From positions 5,166,001 through 5,230,000 of the forward strand of contig NC_058138.1 in assembly GCF_011075055.1 (NCBI RefSeq): 64,000 nucleotides of DNA, in the 5' to 3' direction. The position numbers and the translations under genes are program-made. Below, piece by piece: positions 51,056 through 62,848 of the stretch. Below the pieces are notes generated by a model. The model was given only the letters and a program-made list of their open reading frames with translations, made no database searches and was not told where the DNA came from. Numbering within the stretch: the stretch's first letter is position 1; each line of letters opens with the position of its first letter. This stretch comes from Mangifera indica. Taxonomy: Eukaryota; Streptophyta; Magnoliopsida; Sapindales; Anacardiaceae.

Positions 51056-52014
51056 ATATAATATAATATAATATGCTTAATATTATTTATATCTCTTATA
51101 GTAGAAACAAAATATTTTCATTTTAATTATTTTATATTTTTCTTACTAAATTCTTGGTTGTTGGAAAACATATAAGGAAAGCCAATAAAGCTGGACGTGT
51201 TTGGGGCTCATATGGGCAACAAGACATTTTAGAGTTGGTGAAAATAATAAGATCCAACTGAAACAAAGTTCGCCGATAATAAATCAGAGCAAGAAGTGAC
51301 AAATCCTCCAATGTTTTTAAATATAATTTTTAGTTTTTATAAAAATTAATCAGGGATGGATAAACAAATTTATAACCTTTTTAGGAGTAAAATTATTGTT
51401 TAACTTCAGTATAGACAAAAAGTTTATCTTTATATACATTTTATAAAAAGGAAAAATTAACTGATTATACCAACAAGCTTAATAAATAGATGAGATAATA
51501 GACTTTTTAAATTAAAATGCTATAAAATCGTCCCTTTATCAAAGTTCAGATGAAAAATAGTGATTCGATTCAAATATAACATACATAAAAACCTATAGGA
51601 TCATGTGATAATGAATGGGAAACATCCACATAATTATTTAAAAATTTCCGCCCATTCTATACTCCATTGACAAAAAAATAAAAATATAGTTGACTAACAG
51701 TTGACTGTCTCCTTTTGGAATTTAGAATTTAGTGGATTTTGAACTAACATATATTTCCATTTTGTTGTGCTATGATCAAGTGGGCTGGTTGGTGACAATT
51801 GTTATGCAAATTGGAAATTAAGTTTCTTGGAAGAAGGGTGCTAACCTAATTTACAAAACTGCGAGTTCTTTTTTTAAATTTTATTAATTTTACTAATTTT
51901 ATATTTTAAATAATATCCAAATTTGTGGTATTTTTTATTTAATTTTACTAATTTTATATTTTAAATTGACAGTTTACTAGTTTGATGATTAGACAACCCA
52001 AAAAGACGACTCTG
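51056..52014. other. Intergenic, nothing recognised
   Basis: AT-rich DNA. A near-direct repeat of TTTTACTAATTTTATATTTTAAAT occurs twice around 51885-51965. No gene. Confidence 0.5.
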
Positions 52015-52180
52015 TAAAATTATTTGTACAAATAATAAGGACAAACTTGTGAAAAAAATACGTCACCATCAAATGATTTTGAATTAAAGATAAAATAACA
52101 TAGAATCATATGGTAATATATCAGTACTTGTGCATAAATTTATGTCTATTATTTATATACGTATGTAATGCTACTCCTTT
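52015..52180. mobile_element. Foldback MITE, family 1
   Basis: Core GATTTTGAATTAAAGATAAA and ATCATATGGTAATATATCAG, with outer AAATTATTTGTACAAATAAT facing TATTATTTATATACGTATGT. Confidence 0.5.
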
Positions 52181-53254
52181 GCTAAATACAGTTTTTTTTT
52201 TTTGAAAAAAAGTTAATAAAATTAATTTATATCATGTTTATATAAAAAAATTCAAGAATAAATTTCTCCACACACAAACAAACACTTGTAATAGGATCAA
52301 TGATAATTTATCAAATAAATAAAAAAATTATGCACAAAAAAAAAAAAAGGATGGAATTCAAACCAAATTGAATCTAAATATAGGTTTATTCGAACTCAAA
52401 TTTGATTTAAATTTATAATGTATAACTCAATCTCGAACTCGTTGAATATGACTGAATATATAACAATAGAGTTGTTGATAAGTTAAATAATATTATCAAT
52501 GTGATATATAATATTATTAAAAGAAAATTTAAATTGAATTTGAACTGATTATTAAACTAAAATTTTAATTTAAATTCAGTTTGATTAAACTAAATATCAA
52601 ATCAAATAACACAACTATTCCTCATCTCTTTTTCTTTAATTAATTAAAATTTCTCTCAACTGAAAATTTAATTAAATAACTTGAATGCTCTAAAGATAAT
52701 TGTGTAGGTGTTATAACTTATAAGATTCAAATCAAAATTAAATTAAACCATTAAACTGAAATTCAAATTTGAATTTGACTTAGTCATGTCATACCCTGTT
52801 ATACCCAATTCGAACCGAATTGGTTTGAACCTATTAACGAAGAAAGAATCAGAAAGATGTAACATCATTAAGTCAAATCAGTCAATTAGGGAAATTCCAC
52901 ATTTGAAAATGACCTCAAAACAAAAAGCTAGTGGTTGTAGTAGAAAATTTCATGCTATTGGCTTTGAGATAAAACGTGCAGAAAGGTTTCTATCGTTCTA
53001 AAATTATTGAACCAATAAGGAACCGCCACATCAGGTTGTCTGACGTGCACGAGCTCCATCATTGGCCCCTGAAATTCATAGAAAAATATTCCTATTATTT
53101 TTGCATGTGAAATCAAAAGCACGTGCTAAATAATAGTCGTGGGTCCACTACCTAAAGAGCCCACTTGTTCCATCAATCTTTGCAAAATTTTCTCCCATTC
53201 ACCTTCAATATGTAATCTCGAGTTACAACTGGCTGAGAAGTTCCTGGACACGTT
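52181..53254. other. Intergenic region
   Basis: No gene. 52340-52800 is made of AATTTGAATTTGAACT-type repeats like those at 20390-20830 and 57480-57830. The ORF at 52786-53001 has no recognisable domain and is probably chance. Confidence 0.5.
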
Positions 53255-54165
53255 TGGTTTCAAATAATTTTTTATTATTATTATATTATCTTATTTAGTT
53301 GATTAAATAATAAAAAATATTATTTAAATAATTTAAAGGTAATATGAAATAATCTAATTATTAATTACAATTTTTCCCGTATTTATTATTATTTTAAGAT
53401 AAAAACATCTTATTATTTAAATAAAATAATAATAAAATTATATATATTTATTGTAGTATACAAATGGTAGATCATTGTATAATTTTAAATTAAAGATAAA
53501 ATAATATTAAATTATGAAATAATATATCATCTGCATATATAAATTATGTATAAAAAATGAGTATACATAATATTACTCTTAAAATAATAAGTAACCCTTA
53601 ACCTTTGCAATCTTTCCTCTTTCACAATGTCATTCACCAAGATTTCTATTTCTTGGTTGCATCGCCCTCACTTACATCACTAAAACTCTCTGATTGACTT
53701 CATAAGACTGTTTCTTTTTTGTTGTCACCAGCCTTTTGTTTTCCACCGGATCACCATCACCACTTTGATATTGCCCTCCACCTAATCCCATGACATTGCC
53801 TTCTCGATGTTGATCCAAGGTGGGTCAACATACCTTAACCATAAGTGTTAGACTCTTCAATTCAATCCACACATTTTGATTTACTACAATTTATCCTATT
53901 CCATTTCTCTCAAATCTCCCACCTTTGATTTGTTGTAGTTTCCCACTAACATATTTTAGGGTATTTCAAAAAAGTAATATTTTTTTATTACCAATCAAAT
54001 ACCATAGTTATTTATATACGTTAATTAATTGAACAAACAATGTTCTAATAACGTGAACCAAGTTGGGTCTCAATTCAAAAAAGATGAAAGACTAAAAAGT
54101 CTGATACCTAATAATCTTTTAGATAATTTCGCATGCTCAAATTTCGTTTAAGATAATAAAAAATT
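53255..54165. mobile_element. Candidate non-autonomous DNA transposon
   Basis: The left end CGTTTGGTTTCAAATAATTT then TTTATTATT is mirrored at the right by (reverse complement) GCTTTTGGATTGAGTAATTT then TTTATTATC. A foldback MITE (about 53445-53580) seems to sit within it. A target duplication was not resolved. It ends about 180 bases before the TATA box of the next gene. Confidence 0.35.
53445..53580. mobile_element. Foldback MITE, family 1
   Basis: Core TATAATTTTAAATTAAAGAT and AAATAATATATCATCTGCAT, ending GAGTATACATAATATTACTC. It lies inside the candidate element 53255-54165, so it is probably the younger insertion. Confidence 0.5.
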
Positions 54166-54342
54166 ACTCAATCCAAAAGCATTCTTAGTGTTTAAGAATA
54201 ATATTTGAACCCACAGGGACTAAAATGCAAAGAATCAAAAGTCTCGTATGCATGGAAATTAAAGAAAATGAATCAAGTAGACTTGACCTAGTCATCCCCC
54301 AGACCACAGGTAAAGCACCGAAGCATATACTTACAATGCACC

Positions 54343-54352
54343 TATATATATA
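54343..54352 (+). promoter_or_regulatory. TATA box of the NYN-LOTUS gene
   Basis: CCTATATATATAGAT lies 135-145 bases upstream of the ATG at 54487, with an ordinary leader between. It is the only strong TATA match in the 500 bases upstream. Confidence 0.6.
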
Positions 54353-54486
54353 GATTTTTAGAAAAGGCTAGACATTACTGGTCCATTCTTTGCTCTTTGC
54401 TTCTTGAACTCATCTTCTTCAGCGTTAAGTTTTACATCTATATAGAGAACAGCTGTTGAACGAAGAAGGAGGTGGAGATTTCAGCC

Positions 54487-56431
54487 ATGGGAGTTGGAGG
54501 AGGAGTTGCAGAGAAGCAATATGTGAAGGCTAAGACTTCAGTGTGGTGGGATATAGAGAATTGTCAGGTCCCAAAAGGGTGTGAGCCTCATGCAATTGCT
54601 CAGAATATCAGCTCTGCCGTTGCTAAGTTGAATTACTCTGGACCTTTGTCCATTTCTGCCTATGGTGACACCAATCGGATCCCTCAATCTGTGCAACATG
54701 CCCTTTCCAGCACCGGCATCTCCCTCAACCAAGTCCCTCCTGGTACCTCTTTCATCATCATATATAATTACCATCTTTCAACTTTACTTTTCTTGCTTTT
54801 ACTGTTACGATTCTTAACTTATACAGATGGAGTGCAGGTGAGATTAAGATTCTTATAACTCTAGACTCACAAAAAAATTTATTACTTACACTTAATTTTC
54901 TGTTTTGATCAGGATGAATTTGGATTAACATTTCTAAATTTGATCTTACCGACTTGGTTTTCCTAGAATTTGCTTTTTTTTTTGAGGAATTTTGTTTTTC
55001 TGGGTTGCAGATTTTCAGAAAATTCAATGAATATTTATGGGTTGTTTTGTTGAATGAGCAGGGGTTAAGGATGCAAGTGACAAGAAAATTCTAGTGGACA
55101 TGTTGTTTTGGGCAGTGGACAATCCTGCACCTGCAAATATAATGTTAATTTCTGGAGATAGAGACTTCTCCAATGCTCTCCATCAATTGAGGATGAGAAG
55201 ATACAACATTCTGCTTGCTCAACCGCAGAAAGCCTCAGCTCCTCTCCTTGCCGCTGCCAAGAGCATATGGCTCTGGACAAGTCTTGTGGCTGGAGGCCCT
55301 CCATTAACAACCAAACTTGGTAACAAAATTTCTGTCCCTAATGATATGCCTTTTGTTCATGTACAAGTTCCCCAATTGGGAAATCCTAATGAGAAATTTA
55401 GTAATAATGCACTAGTTGATATTCTGGAAGATCAGAAACCACTAAATTATCACCACCTTGGTACTAATTTTAATCCCAAGAGTTCCCTGATGGGGCCTTG
55501 CCCGGATGGATTTGCTCCTTTCAGTGTTGTTCAGAATGGTTGTAGAAATCAATATCCACCACAACCTTTAGGGCTAAACAATCTCCCTAATCAACCTCCT
55601 AGTGTTGTCCAAAAGGGTAGTGGAGTCACCAAATTTGATCCTACTAGCATGAATCCAAAGCCTGCATTATTGAGTCAGTCACAAAATGGACATATACAGC
55701 ATAGGAAGCTGTCGTTTTCTTCACCAGTGAACTCGATTAACATTCCTAGTAGTGTCATATGGGGGACATCGGGGTGTCCAAAACCTTCTTATTGTGTCCA
55801 AAGCCTCACAGGTTTTGTGTTACTAACATTGAACTTCTTGAAAATTGAAAAGATAATGCCGACTGAAGGTAATCTAATTGATTGCATTCGATATGGGGAT
55901 CCAAAGCATCGGAGTATTGACATTAAAAAAGCCTTGGAAATTGCTGTTGATCAGCAGATGGTAGTGAAGCAAAAATTTGGAGCTATGAACTTGTATGTTG
56001 GTAAGAATGAGAAACTCTGGAAATGTGTGAACCCTATTGCTGGTAATCCTACGCAAATACCAGAAATGATATGGGAAAAAATTAAAAAGTTTCTGGTGTC
56101 TCCTGGAGGACAATCTGCAATAGTGGCTTCTCAATGCAGGTAAATTTCCTTTGTTTGTTTAGTTTAGCCTTACTTAGCTTCTAGGATTTATAATTGGACT
56201 GTTTTTTCATTCTGTCTTGTGTGCTTTTGCATTTTTGTTTATAGGTATGAAGCCGGTACTATTTTGAAGAATATGTGCTTGACAGAGCTTACATTAGGTG
56301 ACATACTTCAGATCTTGAACATGGTAATTACCATAAAGAAATGGATTACTCATAATCAAGCAGGATGGCAGCTGATTATCATCGCTGTTGCAAAGTGCAG
56401 CCCTGAATTAGGCACTAAATCTGGTTTATAA
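54487..56431 (+). CDS. NYN endonuclease-like protein with C-terminal LOTUS/OST-HTH region (MARF1-like)
   Basis: Three exons: 54487-54742, 55062-56139 and 56245-56431; 506 residues, frame intact across both GT-AG introns. The NYN (PIN-like) domain covers about 17-160, with the acidic residues expected for metal-dependent RNA cleavage: Asp22 in WWDIENC, Asp61 in AYGDTNRI, Asp98, and Asp118/Asp120 in LISGDRDF. A low-complexity Asn/Pro/Gln-rich linker (about 165-318) follows. The LOTUS domain (about 320-410) shows [20 protein letters not shown] and [17 protein letters not shown] second winged-helix-like part (about 415-500) ends [25 protein letters not shown] domains bind RNA, including G-rich or G4 RNA, so an RNA-targeted nuclease role is likely; in animals MARF1 has the same two modules. 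Substrate and location in plants are not shown here. The upstream in-frame GTG at 54472 is not a start; the ATG at 54487 is in good context (GCCATGG). Confidence 0.9.
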
Positions 56432-56586
56432 AGTTTTGACTAGCTATCCATGGTAAGGGAAAGGGGGCCACTTGATAGTTTGAAGGGTATTACGTGCATA
56501 TAGATAGATGATTTGTTGCAATAAGGTTACTAAAAAGTCTCCTCATGCCAAGACTCATTCTGTAGATTTACTAGTGATGAAAGTTC

Positions 56587-56880
56587 TTACACATGATGGA
56601 TACCATCTAGATTTTCGATTAGAGATGAAGTTTCAATTGAAAATTTGCTTGATGTGTCAAAGAGTATACAATGCCAGGCTCTGAGGTACAAGAAATTGAT
56701 CATCTGTTGCATCTTCTGGATTCTATCGACAATTGCAAGGATGATCTTGCTGTTTCCAAATTTGGATGGAATATTTCTGCAGAAAAATTTCCTACCTCTC
56801 ATATAGTTCGTGGTGCCATGAGAACTCTAAATGCAAGGCGTGATTTAAAAGTGGCATTGAAGAAGCAAGAGTTTGGTTAG
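56587..56880 (+). pseudogene. Possible coding remnant downstream of the NYN-LOTUS gene
   Basis: A frame at 56671-56880 reads LLHLLDSIDNCKDDLAVSKF and ends RRDLKVALKKQEFG. Just upstream, another frame reads RDEVSIENLLDVSKSI up to about 56700. They look like two pieces of a gene separated by a frameshift. No family is recognised. It could also be the 3' UTR of the neighbouring gene. Confidence 0.3.
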
Positions 56881-57479
56881 TTTGCACAGAAGCAGATGAC
56901 ACAAATTACAGAAATTTATGAAAAAAACATCCAAATGCAATTAGATAAACATAGAAAATGTTCTGGTGGAAGCTACTCATTCTCCTCTGATCACATCATT
57001 TTAAGAAGATATTAAGATGAGCCACGCAAAGGATGCACAATGCCGTAAAGTTCTTCCTAATAGAATTCCCGAGCATGTGTTGAATTAACAAGTCTTTGTT
57101 CTTCTTATTGTCGGGTATTCTCAGAATAAATGGATTTGTAAATTCATCGCTCTGCAGCATAAGTTTAGCTGTTTGCCACTGTATTTGCTATTCTTCTTTG
57201 AAAGCTGTATGGTTCTCAGAGCTTTTGAAACCATTAGTCCTTTGGTTATAATCCTTATATTTAAGTCTCCTGTATGCAAACTTTGGTAGAAAAATCAAGT
57301 GTTTCAAAAATTTGGATAGTGCTTTTCGCTTTTGCAGTGAAACTTTTCTTTCCGTTAAATTGCTGCCAGTTTTAAGGTTTTCAAGCTTGGAAAATAACGA
57401 GTTTCGTAGTGTCAATACCAATATTTTATGGTACTTGTTTGAAAACATTATTGAGTTAGTTTAATTATTTAAAATCCAA

Positions 57480-59305
57480 ATAAAATATGTTAGATTTGTA
57501 TCATATTATTAGGTTGAATTCGAATTAAATTTGTTCGAGTTTGAAAACAAATTTGGCTCGAATGAGCCTGAAACAAGCTTAGCTTAAATGAAATTAGGGG
57601 TGTTCAACTTGTTAAGTTTATGAGTTTGAAAATTTTCGATATGAATCAATTAAAACGACATTATTTTGTTCAATACACATCAAAACAATTTTATTTTTGT
57701 CATTTTTTGCTTGAATTGAGCTTGAACTCAACCCAAACTCGACCCGATTTCTCTCAAGCGAGCTAAGCTCAAGCAACTTTGAGACAAGTTCGAACTCGAT
57801 TTGATTCAAATTCAACTCTACATATCATCCAGTAAGTAAAAAATTACTCCGAGGTTACTATTGTTAATGTTGCATTAATTAATATTAACTAGGGGTGGAT
57901 TACAAACAACAAAAAAAAAAAAAACAAAATCACAAACTCCCAGAGGCACTCTCAATTATAACAAACAATACCCTATTTACAAAGGCACAGTGAAAACATA
58001 AACCAAATTAAGATTTAACTAACTTACTAGAATTGTAATATATATGGCCTAAAATTCATCAACAACCTTAATTAAATGAGGAAATCATCATAAAAATCTC
58101 CAAATTACCATCATTTTAAAACTAGATGGATTCGTGGATAAAATCTCCAATATGTTAAAGAAACACGAGTTTCAAATTTCTACAACTTGACAAAAAAGTC
58201 TGATTTCATAATGTTAAAGAAACATATTGTTAGGATCTTTTCTTTCTAAAAATACTTAGATTCTATGAAAAAAAAAATTTGGTGATTGTCTGAATGTATG
58301 TCAATTATATGTGACTGTTTGACTTGTTTGTGTGATGGAATAATGTTTGTTGGCATTATGAGTAGAGAGCATTATTATGTATGTAGTAATAACAAGAAAA
58401 TTTAAAACATATCCAATCCAAAGAATAACATAAAATTGTGAAAATGTGTATGCATTAGAATAAATCTACACCAATTGTAAATTATATAAGTTGGTTATGG
58501 TCAAAATATGTATATAAACGAGCATTCCATGTAGTGGGTGGGAACAATAATGATCACATAGTTCAACTATAAACATAGTCTATATCGATGAGACCAAGTC
58601 TGAAAATCTCAAATTCACTATAACTAAATTGATCGATACAACAAAAATTCTCAACGACAAATTATCAAAGCATAAACTAAAAAATTAAACCTCAATTAAC
58701 AAAAAATTACACAGATTTGTAGAAAAAACATGAACATCTCACTCATTTATCACATAGACATCCAACTTAAGTGAAAATGGTCAAGCTCCCCCTATACATT
58801 CAACCAAACTCCCTTTAATTTGAAAAAGATTGAAATCTCTTCAATCTTTGCTCACCATCTGACTTATAAATATGTGATCTATTAAAAGATATTGAAACAA
58901 AATTAGTGAAAAACGTTGTATAAAAGGAGCTTGAAGAACATTATAAGATTTGGAAGAATGAATAATATTTATGTCCATTTAAAATAAAGGAGAAGCTGTT
59001 TTATATATAGTAACTTCATGTCATAAATAGATTACTTGTGCCAGAAAAATAGGAAGTATAGTGTATTTCAAGTGTGGTTAAAAAAACTAACTTTTTCAAG
59101 TGATAGATATTTGTATAAGAATTATGATTACAAAGCGCATGCAATGCACACAAAATAGCCTGTATTCTATAAACATTCATGGTTTGCAGTCAAGAATTTA
59201 CATCCTAGATCACAGGACTCCAATACGAGAATACGCAGAAACACTTCCAACTCAAATATATATATATTTATATATATATATATTTGGAAAGTAAATATAT
59301 ATATA
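57480..59305. other. Intergenic region
   Basis: No gene. 57480-57830 is built from GAGTTTGAAAACAAATTTGG and TTGAATTGAGCTTGAACTCA-like repeats of the kind seen at 1-2130, 20390 and 52340. 57900-59100 shows no domain, inverted ends or LTR. An AT-rich (TATATA)n patch at 59255-59300 precedes the LINE-like segment. Confidence 0.5.
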
Positions 59306-59311
59306 TTAAAA

Positions 59312-60200
59312 ACCCGAAAGGGGGCACAAAGACATCCTAAGCTCATCCCACAAGATTGCCAAAAAACACTCCAAGTACAAGACATCACGAGCCCAATGGC
59401 TAAAACTCTCACTTAATTGCAAACCAACAACAAACCACTTAAGACAGAAAGCGTACTTTAGACGACCAACTGAAATTAAAATAACCATGAACCCAGCACA
59501 CCCAGCCATGGCAGGACGCCAAAGACAGCAAGAAGAACCCAGCCAACAGTATGAAGCGTCAACCGGCACACACCTGATACAGCATGCAGCATCCCAGGAA
59601 CCAGAAGCAAATACAGAAATGGACCAATGTGCAACCATTTCACTAAGAAGCAACTTACTGGAACCACAACCAAGAACCACCCACGCAAAAACACTGCTGG
59701 AATGCTCCAGGAGGGAAAAGAAAAGAAGCTGGGAGAGAAAGGAGTAAGAAAGCAGCAACCATCAAACGGAGGAAGGTGCCAGCAGAACTGGTAGCCAAGA
59801 ACTCAAATTCAGCAGCAGCAAGGGAGCAAAATGCCAACAAACCCAATGAACCCCAATGCAGGAGAGAACTGACAGCGGAGAGGGATGCAGGAATCAGCAA
59901 CTCCAGAGGAGGACAAGGGCAAGAGAACAGGAGAGGATTTCAGCACCGAAACAGCTGCAGAGAGCCAACCCAAGCCAAAATAGACCAGCAGCAGAACGGC
60001 GCCTCCACAGGACCCAAGAACTCACGGGAAGAAGCTAGGCCGATGCGAAGGAGAACCACAGAGAGCCAGAGACCTCTAGGGAATTATAGAGAAAAGGCTG
60101 AAAACACACCAGAAGATGGAAACAGGCAGGAAACATGGATTTGAGACTAGAAACTTCAGAATCAAACGTGGAAGTGAATATACTTTGAGAATTAGCAAGA
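59312..60200 (-). mobile_element. Possible 3' end of a LINE retrotransposon
   Basis: On the minus strand the segment ends in GTGCCCCCTTTCGGGTTTTT followed at once by a TATATA tract, the sort of terminus found on plant LINEs. It is much more GC-rich than its flanks and has open frames on both strands (59306-59758 minus; 59776-60144 plus), but none shows a reverse-transcriptase motif. Assigned by its 3' terminus and composition only; a decayed gene is the alternative. Confidence 0.35.
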
Positions 60201-60543
60201 CAGTTTACACGATAAATATGGCTCCATGGTTGTGACTGAGTCCAGCCGGTTTACAAGTTACATCAACAATGTAGTCTGCAATACATTTCAGCGTTCTCTT
60301 CTTAACAGACACCTGTGGAAGGATATATCCAAGTCAAAGAAAAGATTGCTACAAAAAGCATATTTCCCACATCAGCGATTAAGGTGCAGAGATAACGAAC
60401 GGACAGAATATTTGGAACAGAGAAATTATCAAAAGCAACATCTTCGAATATCCACATAAAGTTATACCAATGTGTAACATCATAGGGGAATTCCGCATTG
60501 ACAAAACACGAGAGATATTGCTTATATACGAACATCCCACGTC

Positions 60544-61511
60544 TAGACTTGGCCACGGTTCATGAATTGATGGTTTTGGTTCGGAACCACCGATTCATGG
60601 CTCGAAAAAATAAAAACCTTGAACCGGAACCGTTACAAGACGATTTGTAATTGGTTTGGAACCGACGGTTCCGGTTTATGACCCCGGTTCGAAACCGACA
60701 TTAAACCATCGATTCTAATTTATGACCCCGATTTATTTTTTTAATTAATAATTGTAATAATTAAGAATAAAAAATAAAAAAACACTTAGATTTAATTTTT
60801 TAATTAAATTTTCTACACATCCATTTGAGATTTATAAGAATCAAAGTCTCGATGGTTCTATTTACTATTTTTCGAGAATGAATAAAATAAATTATATAAT
60901 TAATTATAAAAGATAATGAAAAAAATAATAGATAAGAAATAAAATTAATTATAAAGTAAATTCTATAATTAATTATGAAATTGTATAATAAAAAATAATA
61001 ATAATTAAATTATATAAATTAAAATTAGAATTGATAAAAATAAAAGGGGAATTTAATTAAATTTGAGATAATTTGATTGAGAGAGTATTAAGAATTAAGA
61101 GAATGAGAAATGAGAGATTTGAAAGATTGAATAATATTTATAAATAAAATTTTATATTAAAAATTTTTTAAAAAAAGCCAAACTGCCATATTTTATACAT
61201 TTGCAGGGGACCGGTCCTCACAAATGTTTTATAAGCAGCCATCTTTTAGATTTTGTAGGGAACCCGGTCCCTGTAAATGTTTAAAATATGGCAGTCCCTT
61301 GCAAGCATTTGCCGGTTCATGTAAAAAAACACTGGTTTATGAATTTTTGAACCGTCGGTTCATGAAACCAGACATGAACCGACGGTTCCATGGTTTGAAA
61401 ATATTAAAACTGAAATCGAACCGTCAAAATCTGATTTTGATTCCGATTCCGGTTTTGAACGGGCTGGTTTCGATCCGGTTCATGGGCCAAACCGGCCTGT
61501 GGCCAGGACTA
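60544..61511. mobile_element. Non-autonomous hAT element (968 bp) with perfect 8-bp TSD
   Basis: CCCACGTC occurs directly before (60536-60543) and after (61512-61519). The ends are TAGACTTGGCCACGGTTCAT and, reverse-complemented, TAGTCCTGGCCACAGG. The interior is packed with GAACCGACGGTTC palindromes and has an AT-rich centre. No transposase. Confidence 0.93.
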
Positions 61512-62005
61512 CCCACGTCACAAGAATCCTTTCGGGTTGCAAAAACTCTGCTTTGCTAATTCATGCAGTAGTCAATTACGGTTGTTAATGAATCTTTAAA
61601 ATTTAATGATATATAAAGGGTTAAAGGATTTAACCACCACTACGACTGAATGCAACAAAAAAGACCAAACCCGGACCCGGTAAAAAAAATTTGGACACGT
61701 GTACATTGTAATTGAATGTATAAGATCACTGCCTAGAATGCATTGCCATTATGGAGAACAACCATATGAGAAAAAGGCTTTAAAAAGGAAAAAGGATTAA
61801 ACTCAGACAAATTCTTAACACTATGGCTCAAGCCATGACTGCACATTTTGGGCTCAATTGAGCTAAGTTGACATTTGATCTCAAGTCAGCTTAGCTCAAA
61901 TCAAACTCTTATCATATAGTTGTTATGACGGTTTGAAATTGATGGTAAAATGAAGCTACTAAGCTAGATACCAGAGCAAACTTGACATGAGTCATTGCCA
62001 TTGGA

Positions 62006-62365
62006 TAAAGGTGTTCAAAACTGGTTAACCAAATCAGTTTATGATTTGGAGAAAATCATAAACTGAAATCAAACTGAAAATATCAATTAACCAAACCGAA
62101 TTTTCAATTAATCGGTTTTGAATCTTATTTTTATTATTATTTTTCAATATTTTTAAATAGGTTCAATATTTTATTAATTTTTAATTCAATTCTTTTTAAA
62201 ACCGGTTTCACTCGGTTAATCTTTTATAAAAAATTGATAAACCGGATTTTTCTTTTTTTTTTTAATTGGTACCTAAACTAGTTTTTCAAATAACCTATTT
62301 TTTGTATCGATTTTTTATTTAAAAATCAGTTCGATTTAGTTACAGAATTTTTTTAAACACCATTT
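62006..62365. mobile_element. Non-autonomous hAT element (360 bp)
   Basis: The ends are TAAAGGTGTTCAAAA and, reverse-complemented, AAATGGTGTTTAAAA. The 8-bp flanks are CCATTGGA (61998-62005) and CCATTAGA (62366-62373). The interior has AACCGGTT and ATCGGTTTTG-like mirrored blocks. Confidence 0.75.
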
Positions 62366-62848
62366 CCATTAGACCTCTAACTCTACCAAAATTTATATGA
62401 TTAGTTAATGTCACTATAGTCCATTGAATTATTAATCAATATTATATTTAACCTTCGAATATCTTAAAATATAATACCCAAAATCTATTTAGTCAATTGA
62501 CTTCTCATGAATTATGTTTAACAAGACAATGTAAACTCATCTAATACCACACACTTACCATGTGACTTTGCAGTTTGCTACTATGAGAATCTTTCCTATA
62601 ACCTTGCACAATCTGTAATAATAGAGAACAATGCATTAATGGTAAAAACAAAAATTATGGAAAATTATATTAGAAGATGAAGAATTACGTCAATAAACAC
62701 CTCACTACTACTTGAAATTATTGTAGCTTCTCACTTTGAGGATTTTGATTCAATAGTAAAGACCATACAAGATTGATTATTGTTAATTCAATTAAGGAGA
62801 ATGAAGAACTCTAATAAAAAATATATTGTTAAATAAATGAATACGTAC

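Noticed and set aside
59306..59758. 150-codon minus-strand frame as a membrane protein gene
   Set aside because: Cys/Trp/Leu-rich composition is what GC-richer non-coding DNA yields; no matching family or start context; listed only as part of a LINE-like segment.
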